Source: Pseudomonas sp. Irchel 3H7 (GTDB lineage: Bacteria > Pseudomonadota > Gammaproteobacteria > Pseudomonadales > Pseudomonadaceae). Taken from it: a stretch of DNA of 64,000 nt. Positions 27,971-38,553 of this stretch are shown one piece after another. The position numbers were made by a program, and so were the translations under genes. The stretch is taken from NCBI RefSeq assembly GCF_900187605.1, contig NZ_FYEA01000002.1:1-64000 (forward strand), given 5' to 3'. Below the pieces are notes generated by a model, which saw only the letters and a program-made list of their open reading frames with translations, did not search any database and had not been told where the DNA came from. The first letter of the stretch is position 1; every line of letters starts with the position of its first letter.

Positions 27971-28921
27971 TCAGGCCTGGCCGGGTACATTCGGCCAAAG
28001 GTCGGACACCAGAAACAACCGCTCCGCCTCTTCCCATTCCCCTCGCGCATTTTCGATCAGGCGCACCATCAACTGCGCCGGGGCCAATGGCTCAAGATCC
28101 TCCAGCCACATCCGTAAATGCTCCAAAGTCCAGGTCTGATCCGCCGGATAATGCGCCGGTGCCAGCCAGGCATGGCGGGGCAGAGGTTGCCAGCGTCCGG
28201 CTGGACGTTGCGCGACAAACGCCGGCCAGTCCTTCTGATGCAACCAACTGCCGCGCAAATGCTGCGGATGCGCACCGTTCGGTGATTCAGCCTGCCCGGG
28301 CCACGGGTACAACAGATAACCGCCCAGCCACAGCTGCGCACTGAACACCTCGATGTCCAGCTTCGCCAATACTGCACGGCTTTCCGGGCGCGCCGAAATC
28401 GGCAACTGATGTTGCGCCAGATGCGCCAGCTTGCGGTCCAGCCGATCATGACAACCCGGCCCCAGCCATTGCGCCGGATCACGACCGTCACCATTTTGCG
28501 GCCCAAGGTAAAGCTTGATCGCCAGTTCCAGGTGATGCACGCCATCGCGATCACGCAGCAGCATGTCCAGCTCACCGAGGGTGTGGCCCTCACGGCGGAT
28601 CGGCAGGTTGGCGGCGATCAATTCAATGCCCGGCGCATGCTGCACGGCAAACTGCCACAGACGCTCGTAATACAAGCCCAGCCGCCGCGTACGTGCCTGT
28701 GACAACCAATGCAGCAAGCCATAGCTGTCGTGATCAAGCTGGCGCAACCAGTGCTCCAGTCGCTCTGGATCGTGCACCCAGTCACTGCCCGCCAGCGGAT
28801 GGCGCTGCGGCCACGGTGTGGTGGCAAGCATCGGCGGGGCGAGGATCACCCACGCCAGATCGCGCACTTCCGGATGGCGTAATTGGTGGGGCAACTGCAG
28901 CAAGTCGGGAAATAGGATCAT
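27971..28921 (-). CDS. DUF1853 family protein
   Basis: A 316-residue protein of DUF1853, a family found across pseudomonads and other gammaproteobacteria, function unknown. The recognisable core is [41 protein letters not shown] (about residues 76-120), whose spaced acidic residues and the following [10 protein letters not shown] recall a PD-(D/E)XK nuclease-type fold; this is only a resemblance. It is divergent from nadK, as in P. aeruginosa. Confidence 0.8.
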   Translation of the reverse strand: MILFPDLLQLPHQLRHPEVRDLAWVILAPPMLATTPWPQRHPLAGSDWVHDPERLEHWLRQLDHDSYGLLHWLSQARTRRLGLYYERLWQFAVQHAPGIELIAANLPIRREGHTLGELDMLLRDRDGVHHLELAIKLYLGPQNGDGRDPAQWLGPGCHDRLDRKLAHLAQHQLPISARPESRAVLAKLDIEVFSAQLWLGGYLLYPWPGQAESPNGAHPQHLRGSWLHQKDWPAFVAQRPAGRWQPLPRHAWLAPAHYPADQTWTLEHLRMWLEDLEPLAPAQLMVRLIENARGEWEEAERLFLVSDLWPNVPGQA

Positions 28922-29036
28922 CTTGCGAGCATAGCCGTAAACACGAGCACACCCTTGAGGCTGAAAGGATTTTGTCTAACCGGCGCTTTCGCCCATAATC
29001 GTGTTTTTCGCGTTTTCGATTGTCCGCAGAGGTCCC

Positions 29037-29927
29037 ATGGAGCAATTTCGTAATATCGGCATCATCGGTCGCCTGGGCAGTTCCCAGGTGCTGGATACCG
29101 TCCGCCGACTGAAACGGTTTCTGCTCGATCGTCACCTGCATGTGATCCTCGAAGACACCATCGCCGAAGTCCTGCCGGGCCACGGTTTGCAAACCTCGTC
29201 GCGCAAGATGCTCGGCGAAGTCTGCGACATGGTCATCGTCGTCGGCGGTGACGGCAGCCTGCTCGGCGCCGCGCGTGCGCTGGCCAAACACAATATTCCG
29301 GTGCTGGGCATCAACCGTGGCAGCCTCGGCTTCCTCACCGATATTCGCCCGGATGAGCTGGAAGTCGAAGTCGCCAAGGTGCTCGACGGCCACTATCTGG
29401 TGGAAAACCGCTTCCTGCTGCAAGCCGAAGTGCGCCGGCATGCCGAGGCCATTGGTCAGGGCGACGCGCTCAACGATGTCGTGCTGCACCCCGGCAAATC
29501 GACGCGGATGATCGAGTTCGAGTTATACATCGACGGCCAGTTCGTCTGTAGCCAGAAGGCCGACGGCCTGATCGTCGCCACGCCAACCGGTTCCACCGCG
29601 TACGCGCTGTCCGCCGGTGGGCCGATCATGCATCCCAAGCTCGATGCCATTGTGATCGTGCCGATGTACCCCCATATGTTGTCGAGCCGGCCAATTGTGG
29701 TCGATGGCAACAGTGAGCTGAAAATCGTCGTGTCGAAAAACATGCAGATTTACCCGCAAGTCTCCTGTGACGGGCAGAACCATTTCACCTGCGCGCCGGG
29801 CGACACCATCACCGTCAGCAAGAAAGCGCAGAAGCTGCGCTTGATTCACCCGCTCGACCATAACTACTACGAAGTCTGCCGCACCAAGCTCGGCTGGGGC
29901 AGCAAGCTGGGCGGTGGAGGCGACTGA
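29037..29927 (+). CDS. nadK: NAD kinase
   Basis: NadK phosphorylates NAD to NADP. The 296-residue protein carries the GGDGSLLGAAR motif (about residue 72), NRGSLGFLTDI (about 98), the NE/D-type contact in VLHPGKSTRMIEFE, and the glycine-rich TPTGSTAYALSAGGPI (about 182). Start at MEQFRNIGIIGRLGSSQV, with AGAGG upstream. Its stop overlaps the next start as TGATG, so the downstream genes form one operon with it. Confidence 0.96.
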   Translation: MEQFRNIGIIGRLGSSQVLDTVRRLKRFLLDRHLHVILEDTIAEVLPGHGLQTSSRKMLGEVCDMVIVVGGDGSLLGAARALAKHNIPVLGINRGSLGFLTDIRPDELEVEVAKVLDGHYLVENRFLLQAEVRRHAEAIGQGDALNDVVLHPGKSTRMIEFELYIDGQFVCSQKADGLIVATPTGSTAYALSAGGPIMHPKLDAIVIVPMYPHMLSSRPIVVDGNSELKIVVSKNMQIYPQVSCDGQNHFTCAPGDTITVSKKAQKLRLIHPLDHNYYEVCRTKLGWGSKLGGGGD

Positions 29928-30898
29928 TGCTCGATCCCGCGCGCAGTTATGACCTGATTGGTGACGTGCACGGATGCGCCCTGACCCTCGAACACTTGCT
30001 TGACCGACTCGGTTATCACAAGCAGGGCGGGGTCTGGCGGCATCCATCGCGCATGGCCGTGTTCGTCGGCGACATCATCGACCGTGGCCCACGCATTCGC
30101 GAAGCGCTGCACATCGTCCACGACATGGTCGAGGCCGGTCAGGCCTTGTGCATCATGGGCAACCACGAATTCAACGCGCTGGGCTGGAGCACGCCGGCGC
30201 TACCGGGCAGCGGCAAGCAGTTCGTGCGCGAACACACGCCGCGCCATGCACGCCTGCTGCACGAAACCCTGACTCAATTCGAAGACCATCCTGGCGACTG
30301 GCATGATTTCCAGCGCTGGTTTTACGAGCTGCCGCTGTTTGTCGACGCCGGACGTTTCCGTGTTGTCCACGCTTGCTGGGATGCCGGACTGATCGAACCG
30401 TTGCGAGCGCTGTTCCCCAATGGCTGCATCGACGAACACTTCCTGCAGGCCTCGGCCGTGCCGGACAGCTTCGCCTGCACCGTGTTCGACCGTCTGCTGC
30501 GCGGCACTGACATGCGCCTGCCGGATGGCCTGACCATGACCAGCGGCGACGGTCTGGTGCGTTCGTTCTTCCGCACCAAGTTCTGGGAAGACGATCCGAA
30601 AACCTACGGCGATATCGTCTTCCAGCCGGATGCACTGCCAGACCCGGTGGCGCAGAAGCCGCTGACCTCCAGCGAAAAAAACAACCTGCTGCGCTACGGC
30701 GTCGACGAGCCGTTGCTGTTCGTCGGCCACTATTGGCGCAGCGGCAAACCGGCGCCGATCCGCCCGAACCTCGCGTGTCTGGATTACAGCGCGGTGCTCT
30801 ACGGCAAACTGGTCGCCTATCGTCTGGATCAGGAAACCCGCCTCGATCCGCATAAATTTGTCTGGGTCGATGTCGAGCGGCCGGAGGTGCTGCAATGA
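29927..30898 (+). CDS. metallophosphoesterase (calcineurin-like)
   Basis: A 323-residue phosphoesterase with all core motifs of the serine/threonine phosphatase/Ap4A-hydrolase type: DLIGDVHGCALTLEHLL near residue 7, FVGDIIDRGP near 44, IMGNHEFNAL near 74 and FVGHYW near 268. Substrate unknown; PrpA-like and ApaH-like roles are both conceivable. It overlaps nadK by one base at its 5' end and the rhomboid gene by four bases (ATGA) at its 3' end, a strongly coupled arrangement. Confidence 0.88.
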   Translation: MLDPARSYDLIGDVHGCALTLEHLLDRLGYHKQGGVWRHPSRMAVFVGDIIDRGPRIREALHIVHDMVEAGQALCIMGNHEFNALGWSTPALPGSGKQFVREHTPRHARLLHETLTQFEDHPGDWHDFQRWFYELPLFVDAGRFRVVHACWDAGLIEPLRALFPNGCIDEHFLQASAVPDSFACTVFDRLLRGTDMRLPDGLTMTSGDGLVRSFFRTKFWEDDPKTYGDIVFQPDALPDPVAQKPLTSSEKNNLLRYGVDEPLLFVGHYWRSGKPAPIRPNLACLDYSAVLYGKLVAYRLDQETRLDPHKFVWVDVERPEVLQ

Positions 30899-31764
30899 GT
30901 GCGGTAGCGGTATTACGTCTGCCGTTGGCAGTGGACTTGAGCGGTTTCGTCAAACTGCTGCAACGTATGCAAGTGCCGCATCGGGTCAGCGAAGAGGCCG
31001 GCGAACAAGTGTTGTGGGCGCCGGCGGAAATCAGCGATGACGTGCGTTCACTCTACGAACGCTTCCCGGCTGGCGATCCCGATCAGCAAATGGACATTCC
31101 CGTCGCGCCGACCGTCAAACGGCCGAGCTTTGCCGAGCAACTGAAATACGCCAAGGCCACCGGGTTCATCCTGTTGTTGTGCCTGATCGTTGGTGGATTG
31201 ACGTACCTCGGTGAGAATCTGCAGACCCTGCGCTGGCTAACCTTCCTCGATTTTCAGGTGGTCGGCGAGTACATCCATTTCACACCGTTGGCCGACAGCC
31301 TTGCGGCGGGGCAGTGGTGGCGGCTGGTCACGCCGATGCTGATCCACTTCGGCATCCTCCACCTGGCCATGAACGGCATGTGGTACTGGGAGCTGGGCCG
31401 GCGTATCGAGTCGCGTCAGGGCAGCATTAACCTGATCGGCTTGACGCTGTTGTTCAGCCTCGTTTCCAACTACGCACAGTTTGTCTGGAGCGGCGCGACC
31501 TTGTTTGGCGGGCTGTCCGGCGTACTTTACGGTTTGCTCGGGCATTGCTGGATCTTCCAGCTGCTGTCGCCGAACCCCGCCTATCGCCTCCCGCGCGGCG
31601 TGCTGGTGATGATGCTGGTGTGGTTGCTGGTGTGCATGTCCGGGCTGATCTCGATGATCGGTTTCGGCGAAATCGCCAACGCTGCCCACGTCGGCGGGTT
31701 ACTCATCGGATGCTTCACCGGTTTGTTGGGCGGTTTGTATAACCGCCGTAAACTGGCCGCCTAA
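30895..31764 (+). CDS. rhomboid intramembrane serine protease (GlpG-like)
   Basis: A 289-residue rhomboid. Residues about 1-80 form a cytosolic GlpG-type N-terminal domain, followed by six predicted membrane helices. The catalytic serine lies in GGLSGVLYGLLGH (GxSG, about residue 207), the catalytic histidine in NAAHVGGLLIG (about 263), and the WR motif region in QWWRLVTPMLIHFGILHLAMN carries the expected HxxxN (about 150). It cleaves membrane segments of other proteins; bacterial substrates are mostly unknown. It shares an ATGA overlap with the phosphoesterase gene. Confidence 0.9.
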   Translation: MSAVAVLRLPLAVDLSGFVKLLQRMQVPHRVSEEAGEQVLWAPAEISDDVRSLYERFPAGDPDQQMDIPVAPTVKRPSFAEQLKYAKATGFILLLCLIVGGLTYLGENLQTLRWLTFLDFQVVGEYIHFTPLADSLAAGQWWRLVTPMLIHFGILHLAMNGMWYWELGRRIESRQGSINLIGLTLLFSLVSNYAQFVWSGATLFGGLSGVLYGLLGHCWIFQLLSPNPAYRLPRGVLVMMLVWLLVCMSGLISMIGFGEIANAAHVGGLLIGCFTGLLGGLYNRRKLAA

Positions 31765-31797
31765 AATTTTCTGTAGATAAAGAGCACGGAGACCCTG

Positions 31798-32058
31798 ATG
31801 TCCTCTTTTAACGACATGATCAACAACATTACCCCGGACATCTACGAGAGCCTGAAGCTGGCCGTGGAAATCGGCAAATGGTCCGACGGTGGCAAACTCA
31901 CCGCCGAACAGCGCGAGCTGTCGTTGCAGGCGATGATCGCCTGGGAAATCCAGAACCTGCCTGAAGACCAGCGCACCGGTTACATGGGCCCGCAGGAATG
32001 TGCCTCGAAGTCGATTGAAGTGCCGAACATCCTGTTCAAGTCGGATGCCATCCATTGA
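31798..32058 (+). CDS. YeaC-like DUF1315 protein
   Basis: An 86-residue soluble protein matching the YeaC/DUF1315 family (ITPDIYESLKLAVEIGKWSDG in the first third, RELSLQAMIAWEIQNLPEDQRTGY in the middle). Function unknown. Its stop TGA overlaps the TTG start of the next gene as TTGA. Confidence 0.85.
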   Translation: MSSFNDMINNITPDIYESLKLAVEIGKWSDGGKLTAEQRELSLQAMIAWEIQNLPEDQRTGYMGPQECASKSIEVPNILFKSDAIH

Positions 32059-32885
32059 TCGAGATTGGCCGCGGTGCAATCAGCAAAATGTCGGCGCGCC
32101 TGGACGGGCCGAACGTGCAATACGCGTTTCGTCTGGATGACGTCGAGGTGCCGGTCAACCCGTTGATCGGCACCACGGTGCGTCTGGAATACCTGGGGGC
32201 GATCCACTGCACCCATTGCGGGCGCAAGACCAAAACCAGTTTCAGTCAGGGCTATTGCTACCCGTGCATGACCAAACTGGCGCAGTGCGATCTGTGCATC
32301 ATGAGCCCGGAGCGTTGTCACTATGACGCCGGCACCTGTCGCGATCCAGCGTGGGGCGAGCAGTTCTGCATGACCGACCACGTGGTTTACCTGTCCAATT
32401 CGTCGGGCATCAAGGTTGGCATCACTCGTGCTACGCAACTGCCGACGCGCTGGATCGATCAGGGTGCATGTCAGGCATTGCCGATCATGCGCGTCTCGAC
32501 ACGGCAGCAATCGGGCTTCGTTGAAGACCTGTTCCGCAGTCAGGTGGCGGACAAGACCAACTGGCGCGCGTTGCTCAAGGGTGATGCGGCGGCGGTCGAT
32601 CTGGCGCAGGTACGTGACCAGTTATTCGAAAGCTGCGCCGAAGGCCTGCAAGGTTTGCAGGAGCGATTCGGCCTGCAGGCGATTCAGACCATTGCCGATG
32701 TCGAACCGCTGGAAATCCGCTACCCGGTCGAGCAATACCCGGCCAAAATCGTCAGCTTCAACCTGGACAAGAACCCGATTGCCGAAGGCACGCTGCTGGG
32801 GATCAAGGGCCAGTACCTGATCTTCGACACCGGCGTGATCAACATTCGCAAGTACACGGCCTATCAGCTCGCCGTGCATCAATAA
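32055..32885 (+). CDS. DUF2797 family protein, TTG start
   Basis: A 276-residue protein of DUF2797, often found next to pepN in pseudomonads. The conserved Gly...Lys-Met of the first residues (MIEIGRGAISKM) supports the TTG start at 32055, which overlaps the yeaC stop. A second start, ATG 32088 (MSARLDGP), would remove that conserved piece. Cysteine pairs CTHCGR, CYPC, CDLC and CRDP (about residues 53-95) look like a zinc ribbon set; GIY-YIG-like features follow in HVVYLSNSSGIKVGITR. Function unknown. Confidence 0.8.
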   Translation: MIEIGRGAISKMSARLDGPNVQYAFRLDDVEVPVNPLIGTTVRLEYLGAIHCTHCGRKTKTSFSQGYCYPCMTKLAQCDLCIMSPERCHYDAGTCRDPAWGEQFCMTDHVVYLSNSSGIKVGITRATQLPTRWIDQGACQALPIMRVSTRQQSGFVEDLFRSQVADKTNWRALLKGDAAAVDLAQVRDQLFESCAEGLQGLQERFGLQAIQTIADVEPLEIRYPVEQYPAKIVSFNLDKNPIAEGTLLGIKGQYLIFDTGVINIRKYTAYQLAVHQ

Positions 32886-32895
32886 GGACGCCAGC

Positions 32896-35553
32896 ATGCG
32901 CACCGAACAACCGAAGATGATTTACCTGAAGGACTATCAGGCGCCCGAGTACCTGATCGACGAAACACACCTGACCTTCGAGTTGTTCGAGGATCACAGC
33001 CTGGTGCACGCGCAGTTGGTGATGCGCCGCAACCCGGCGCGTGGCCCGGGCCTGCCGCCGCTGGTACTCGATGGCCAGCAGCTGGAATTGTTGTCTGTGA
33101 GTCTGGCCGATCAGGCGCTGTCTGACGCCGACTACCAGCTGACCGAAAACCATCTGACTCTGCAACCGACCAGCGAAACCTTCACGCTCGACACCAGCGT
33201 CAAGATCCACCCGGAAACCAACACCGCACTGGAAGGCCTGTACAAGTCCGGCACGATGTTCTGCACCCAGTGCGAGGCCGAAGGTTTCCGCAAGATCACT
33301 TATTACCTCGACCGCCCGGACGTGATGAGCAAGTTCACCACCACCGTGGTCGCCGAACAGCACAGCTACCCGGTGCTGCTCTCCAACGGCAACCCGATTG
33401 CCTCGGGCCCGGGCGAAGACGGCCGGCATTGGGCTACGTGGGAAGACCCGTTCATGAAACCGGCGTACCTGTTTGCGCTGGTGGCCGGTGATTTGTGGTG
33501 CGTTGAAGACACCTTCACCACCATGACCCAGCGCAACGTCGCGCTGCGCATTTACGTCGAGCCGGAAAACATCGACAAGTGCCAGCACGCGATGAACAGC
33601 CTGAAGAAGTCGATGCGCTGGGACGAAGAGGTTTACGGTCGCGAGTACGACCTGGACATCTTCATGATCGTCGCCGTCAACGACTTCAACATGGGTGCGA
33701 TGGAGAACAAAGGCCTCAACATCTTCAACTCCAGCGCCGTACTGGCCCGCGCCGAAACCGCGACCGATGCTGCGCACCAGCGCGTTGAAGCGATCGTCGC
33801 TCACGAATACTTCCACAACTGGTCGGGCAACCGCGTGACCTGCCGCGACTGGTTCCAGCTGTCGCTGAAAGAAGGCTTCACGGTGTTCCGTGATTCCGGC
33901 TTCTCCGCCGACATGAACTCGGCCACGGTCAAGCGCATTCAGGATGTGGCTTACCTGCGCACCCACCAGTTCGCCGAAGATGCCGGCCCGATGGCCCACG
34001 CTGTGCGCCCGGACAGCTTTATCGAGATTTCCAACTTCTACACCCTGACCGTGTACGAGAAGGGTTCGGAAGTGGTCGGCATGATCCACACCTTGCTCGG
34101 CGCCGAAGGCTTCCGTAAGGGCAGCGATCTGTACTTCGAGCGCCATGACGGTCAAGCGGTGACCTGCGACGACTTCATCAAGGCGATGGAAGATGCCAAC
34201 GGTGTCGATCTGACCCAGTTCAAGCGCTGGTACAGCCAGGCTGGCACGCCGCGTCTGGCGGTGAGCGAGTCGTACGACGCCGCCGCGAAAACCTACAGCC
34301 TGACCTTCCGCCAGAGCTGCCCGGAAACCCCGGACAAAGTTGAAAAACTGCCGTTCGTGATTCCGGTCGAACTCGGCCTGCTCGACAGCCAGGGCAACGA
34401 GATTGCCCTGCGTCTGGCTGGCGAATCATCGGCGCAAGGCACTACTCGCGTGATCTCGGTGACTGAAGCCGAGCAGACTTTCACCTTCGTTGATATCGCT
34501 GCGCAGCCGCTGCCATCGCTGCTGCGCGGCTTCTCGGCGCCGGTGAAACTGAGCTTCCCGTACAACCGCGATCAACTGATGTTCCTGATGCAGCACGACA
34601 GCGACGGCTTCAACCGCTGGGATGCCGGTCAGCAACTGTCGGTGCAGGTCCTGCAAGAGTTGATCGGCCAGCAGCAGAAGGGCGAGAGTCTGAAGCTTGA
34701 TCCGCGTCTGGTCTCGGCGTTGCGTACGGTGCTGTCGGATGAATCGCTGGATCAGGCCATGGTCGCCGAGATGCTGTCGTTGCCGGGTGAGGCGTATCTC
34801 ACTGAAATCAGCGAAGTAGCGGACGTCGACGCGATCCATATCGCCCGTGAGTTCGCTCGCCAGCAATTGGCCGAAGGGTTGTTCGAGGCGCTGTGGCTGC
34901 GTTATCAGGCCAACCGTGACCTGTCGAAGAAAACCCCGTACGTGGCCGAAGCCGAGCATTTCGCTCGTCGCGCGCTGCAGAATATTGCGCTGTCGTACCT
35001 GATGCTCAGCGGCAAGCCGGAAGTATTGGCAGCGGCGCTGGAGCAGTTCGAGAGCGCCGACAACATGACCGAGCGCCTGACCGCGCTGGCCGTGTTGGTC
35101 AACTCGCCGTTCGAAGAGCAGAAGGCATTGGCGCTGGCCAGTTTCGCCGAGCACTTCAAGGACAACCCGCTGGTCATGGATCAGTGGTTCAGCGTGCAGG
35201 CCGGCAGCACCTTGCCGGGCGGTCTGGAGCGCGTGAAAGCGTTGATGCAGCATCCGGCGTTCAACATCAAGAACCCGAACAAGGTGCGTGCGCTAGTCGG
35301 TGCGTTTGCCGGGCAGAACCTGATCAACTTCCATGCGGCCGATGGCTCGGGTTATCGCTTCCTCGCGGATCTGGTGATCGAGCTGAACGGCTTCAACCCG
35401 CAGATTGCTTCTCGGCAATTGGCGCCGCTGACTCGGTGGCGCAAATACGACAGCGCTCGTCAGGCGTTGATGAAGGCCGAGCTGGAGCGGATTCGGGCGT
35501 CGGGGCAGTTGTCGAGTGATGTGTATGAGGTGGTGAGCAAGAGCCTGGCTTGA
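32896..35553 (+). CDS. pepN: aminopeptidase N
   Basis: An 885-residue M1 metallo-aminopeptidase that removes N-terminal residues from peptides in the cytoplasm. The exopeptidase motif GAMEN (MGAMENKGLNIFNSS, about residue 270) and the zinc site HEYFHNW...E (HExxH, about 303) are intact, with the second zinc ligand Glu in LKEGFTVFRD. Start ATG 32896 lies ten bases after the previous stop. It is the last gene of the nadK-pepN block. Confidence 0.96.
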   Translation: MRTEQPKMIYLKDYQAPEYLIDETHLTFELFEDHSLVHAQLVMRRNPARGPGLPPLVLDGQQLELLSVSLADQALSDADYQLTENHLTLQPTSETFTLDTSVKIHPETNTALEGLYKSGTMFCTQCEAEGFRKITYYLDRPDVMSKFTTTVVAEQHSYPVLLSNGNPIASGPGEDGRHWATWEDPFMKPAYLFALVAGDLWCVEDTFTTMTQRNVALRIYVEPENIDKCQHAMNSLKKSMRWDEEVYGREYDLDIFMIVAVNDFNMGAMENKGLNIFNSSAVLARAETATDAAHQRVEAIVAHEYFHNWSGNRVTCRDWFQLSLKEGFTVFRDSGFSADMNSATVKRIQDVAYLRTHQFAEDAGPMAHAVRPDSFIEISNFYTLTVYEKGSEVVGMIHTLLGAEGFRKGSDLYFERHDGQAVTCDDFIKAMEDANGVDLTQFKRWYSQAGTPRLAVSESYDAAAKTYSLTFRQSCPETPDKVEKLPFVIPVELGLLDSQGNEIALRLAGESSAQGTTRVISVTEAEQTFTFVDIAAQPLPSLLRGFSAPVKLSFPYNRDQLMFLMQHDSDGFNRWDAGQQLSVQVLQELIGQQQKGESLKLDPRLVSALRTVLSDESLDQAMVAEMLSLPGEAYLTEISEVADVDAIHIAREFARQQLAEGLFEALWLRYQANRDLSKKTPYVAEAEHFARRALQNIALSYLMLSGKPEVLAAALEQFESADNMTERLTALAVLVNSPFEEQKALALASFAEHFKDNPLVMDQWFSVQAGSTLPGGLERVKALMQHPAFNIKNPNKVRALVGAFAGQNLINFHAADGSGYRFLADLVIELNGFNPQIASRQLAPLTRWRKYDSARQALMKAELERIRASGQLSSDVYEVVSKSLA

Positions 35554-35589
35554 TGGTGTAGCGGAGTCGGTGTTTCAGCTGTGGACCGG

Positions 35590-35863
35590 CCCTCACCCTA
35601 ACCCTCTCCCAGTGGGAGAGGGGACTGACCGAGGTGTCTTTGCGCTATACGCCGACCTGAAAGTCCGGAGTCGAACTCAGATTCTGAAACAGATCAAAAG
35701 CCCCTCACCCTAGCCCTCTCCCAAAGGGAGAGGGGACTGATCGAGGTGAATGTTCGAGTTACACCGACCTGAAAGTCCGGAGGCGAACTCAGGTTTTGAA
35801 CAGCACGAAGATCGGCTCCCTTTCCCCCTCGCCCCCCTGGGGGAGAGGGCTGGGGTGAGGGGG
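35590..35863. repeat. composite intergenic repeat, copy 2 (MITE-like)
   Basis: Same parts in the same order as 16413-16676: two tandem CCCTCACCCTAACCCTCTCC hairpin units with GGGAGAGGGGACTGA and spacers reading CGCCGACCTGAAAGTCCGGA or similar, then GATCGGCTCCCTTTCCCCCT and an inverted end GGGCTGGGGTGAGGGGG. It occupies most of the gap between pepN and katG; no gene is seen there. Confidence 0.75.
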
Positions 35864-35903
35864 TGGGATTCACGCATCACCACAAAACCCAAGCCGTACA
35901 TAT

Positions 35904-35936
35904 AAAAAAACGCCGCACTAATAATGCGGCGTTTTT
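35904..35936. terminator. bidirectional rho-independent terminator
   Basis: The stem CGCCGCA/TGCGGCG (35911-35917 with 35925-35931) has a seven-base loop, seven A on the left and five T on the right. It serves katG on the minus strand and could end read-through from pepN. Confidence 0.88.
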
Positions 35937-35948
35937 ATTGACTGAAAG

Positions 35949-38300
<2,352 letters not shown>

Positions 38301-38303
38301 CTA

Positions 38304-38340
38304 ATAGGCCGACTATTGGAGGCTGATAGGCAAAGTCTTT
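38304..38340 (-). promoter_or_regulatory. possible OxyR site upstream of katG
   Basis: ATAG occurs at 38304 and again 22 bases on at 38326, the spacing of OxyR tetramer sites (ATAG-N7-CTAT repeated). The second half reads ATAG-N7-CTTT, three of four bases right; the first reads ATAG-N7-ATTG, two of four, with a CTAT shifted by two bases. This is a plausible but imperfect match, placed about 85-120 bases upstream of the katG start. Confidence 0.4.
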
Positions 38341-38439
38341 CAGCTTCTTTCGGAGCACTTCACGGATGAGCCGATAGCGGCTGCCTGCTTGAAACATGCG
38401 TTGTTGAGCCTCTGCAAAAAACAAAATGTGAAAATCGGG

Positions 38440-38467
38440 ATGACAGGAGGAAATGTTATTGTATAAC
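38440..38467 (+). promoter_or_regulatory. candidate sigma-70 promoter of the TonB receptor gene
   Basis: ATGACA at 38440-38445 and TATAAC at 38462-38467 are separated by 16 bases. The -10 element lies inside the Zur palindrome, so bound Zur would block RNA polymerase. Transcription would start near 38474, leaving a leader of about 80 bases. Confidence 0.5.
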
Positions 38468-38469
38468 AT
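38453..38469 (+). promoter_or_regulatory. Zur box
   Basis: ATGTTAT-TGT-ATAACAT is a perfect 7-3-7 palindrome. With its left flank (GGAA) it matches the gammaproteobacterial Zur consensus GAAATGTTATANTATAACAT closely. It sits 84 bases before the ATG of the TonB receptor and overlaps its -10, so the receptor should be repressed when zinc is plentiful. Confidence 0.8.
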
Positions 38470-38553
38470 AAAATTCGTTTCATTCTGTTTCTACCAGCGT
38501 TAAAGCAAAACGCTGGCAGCGATCCTCACATTTCAGCGCATGGAAATTTTGCA

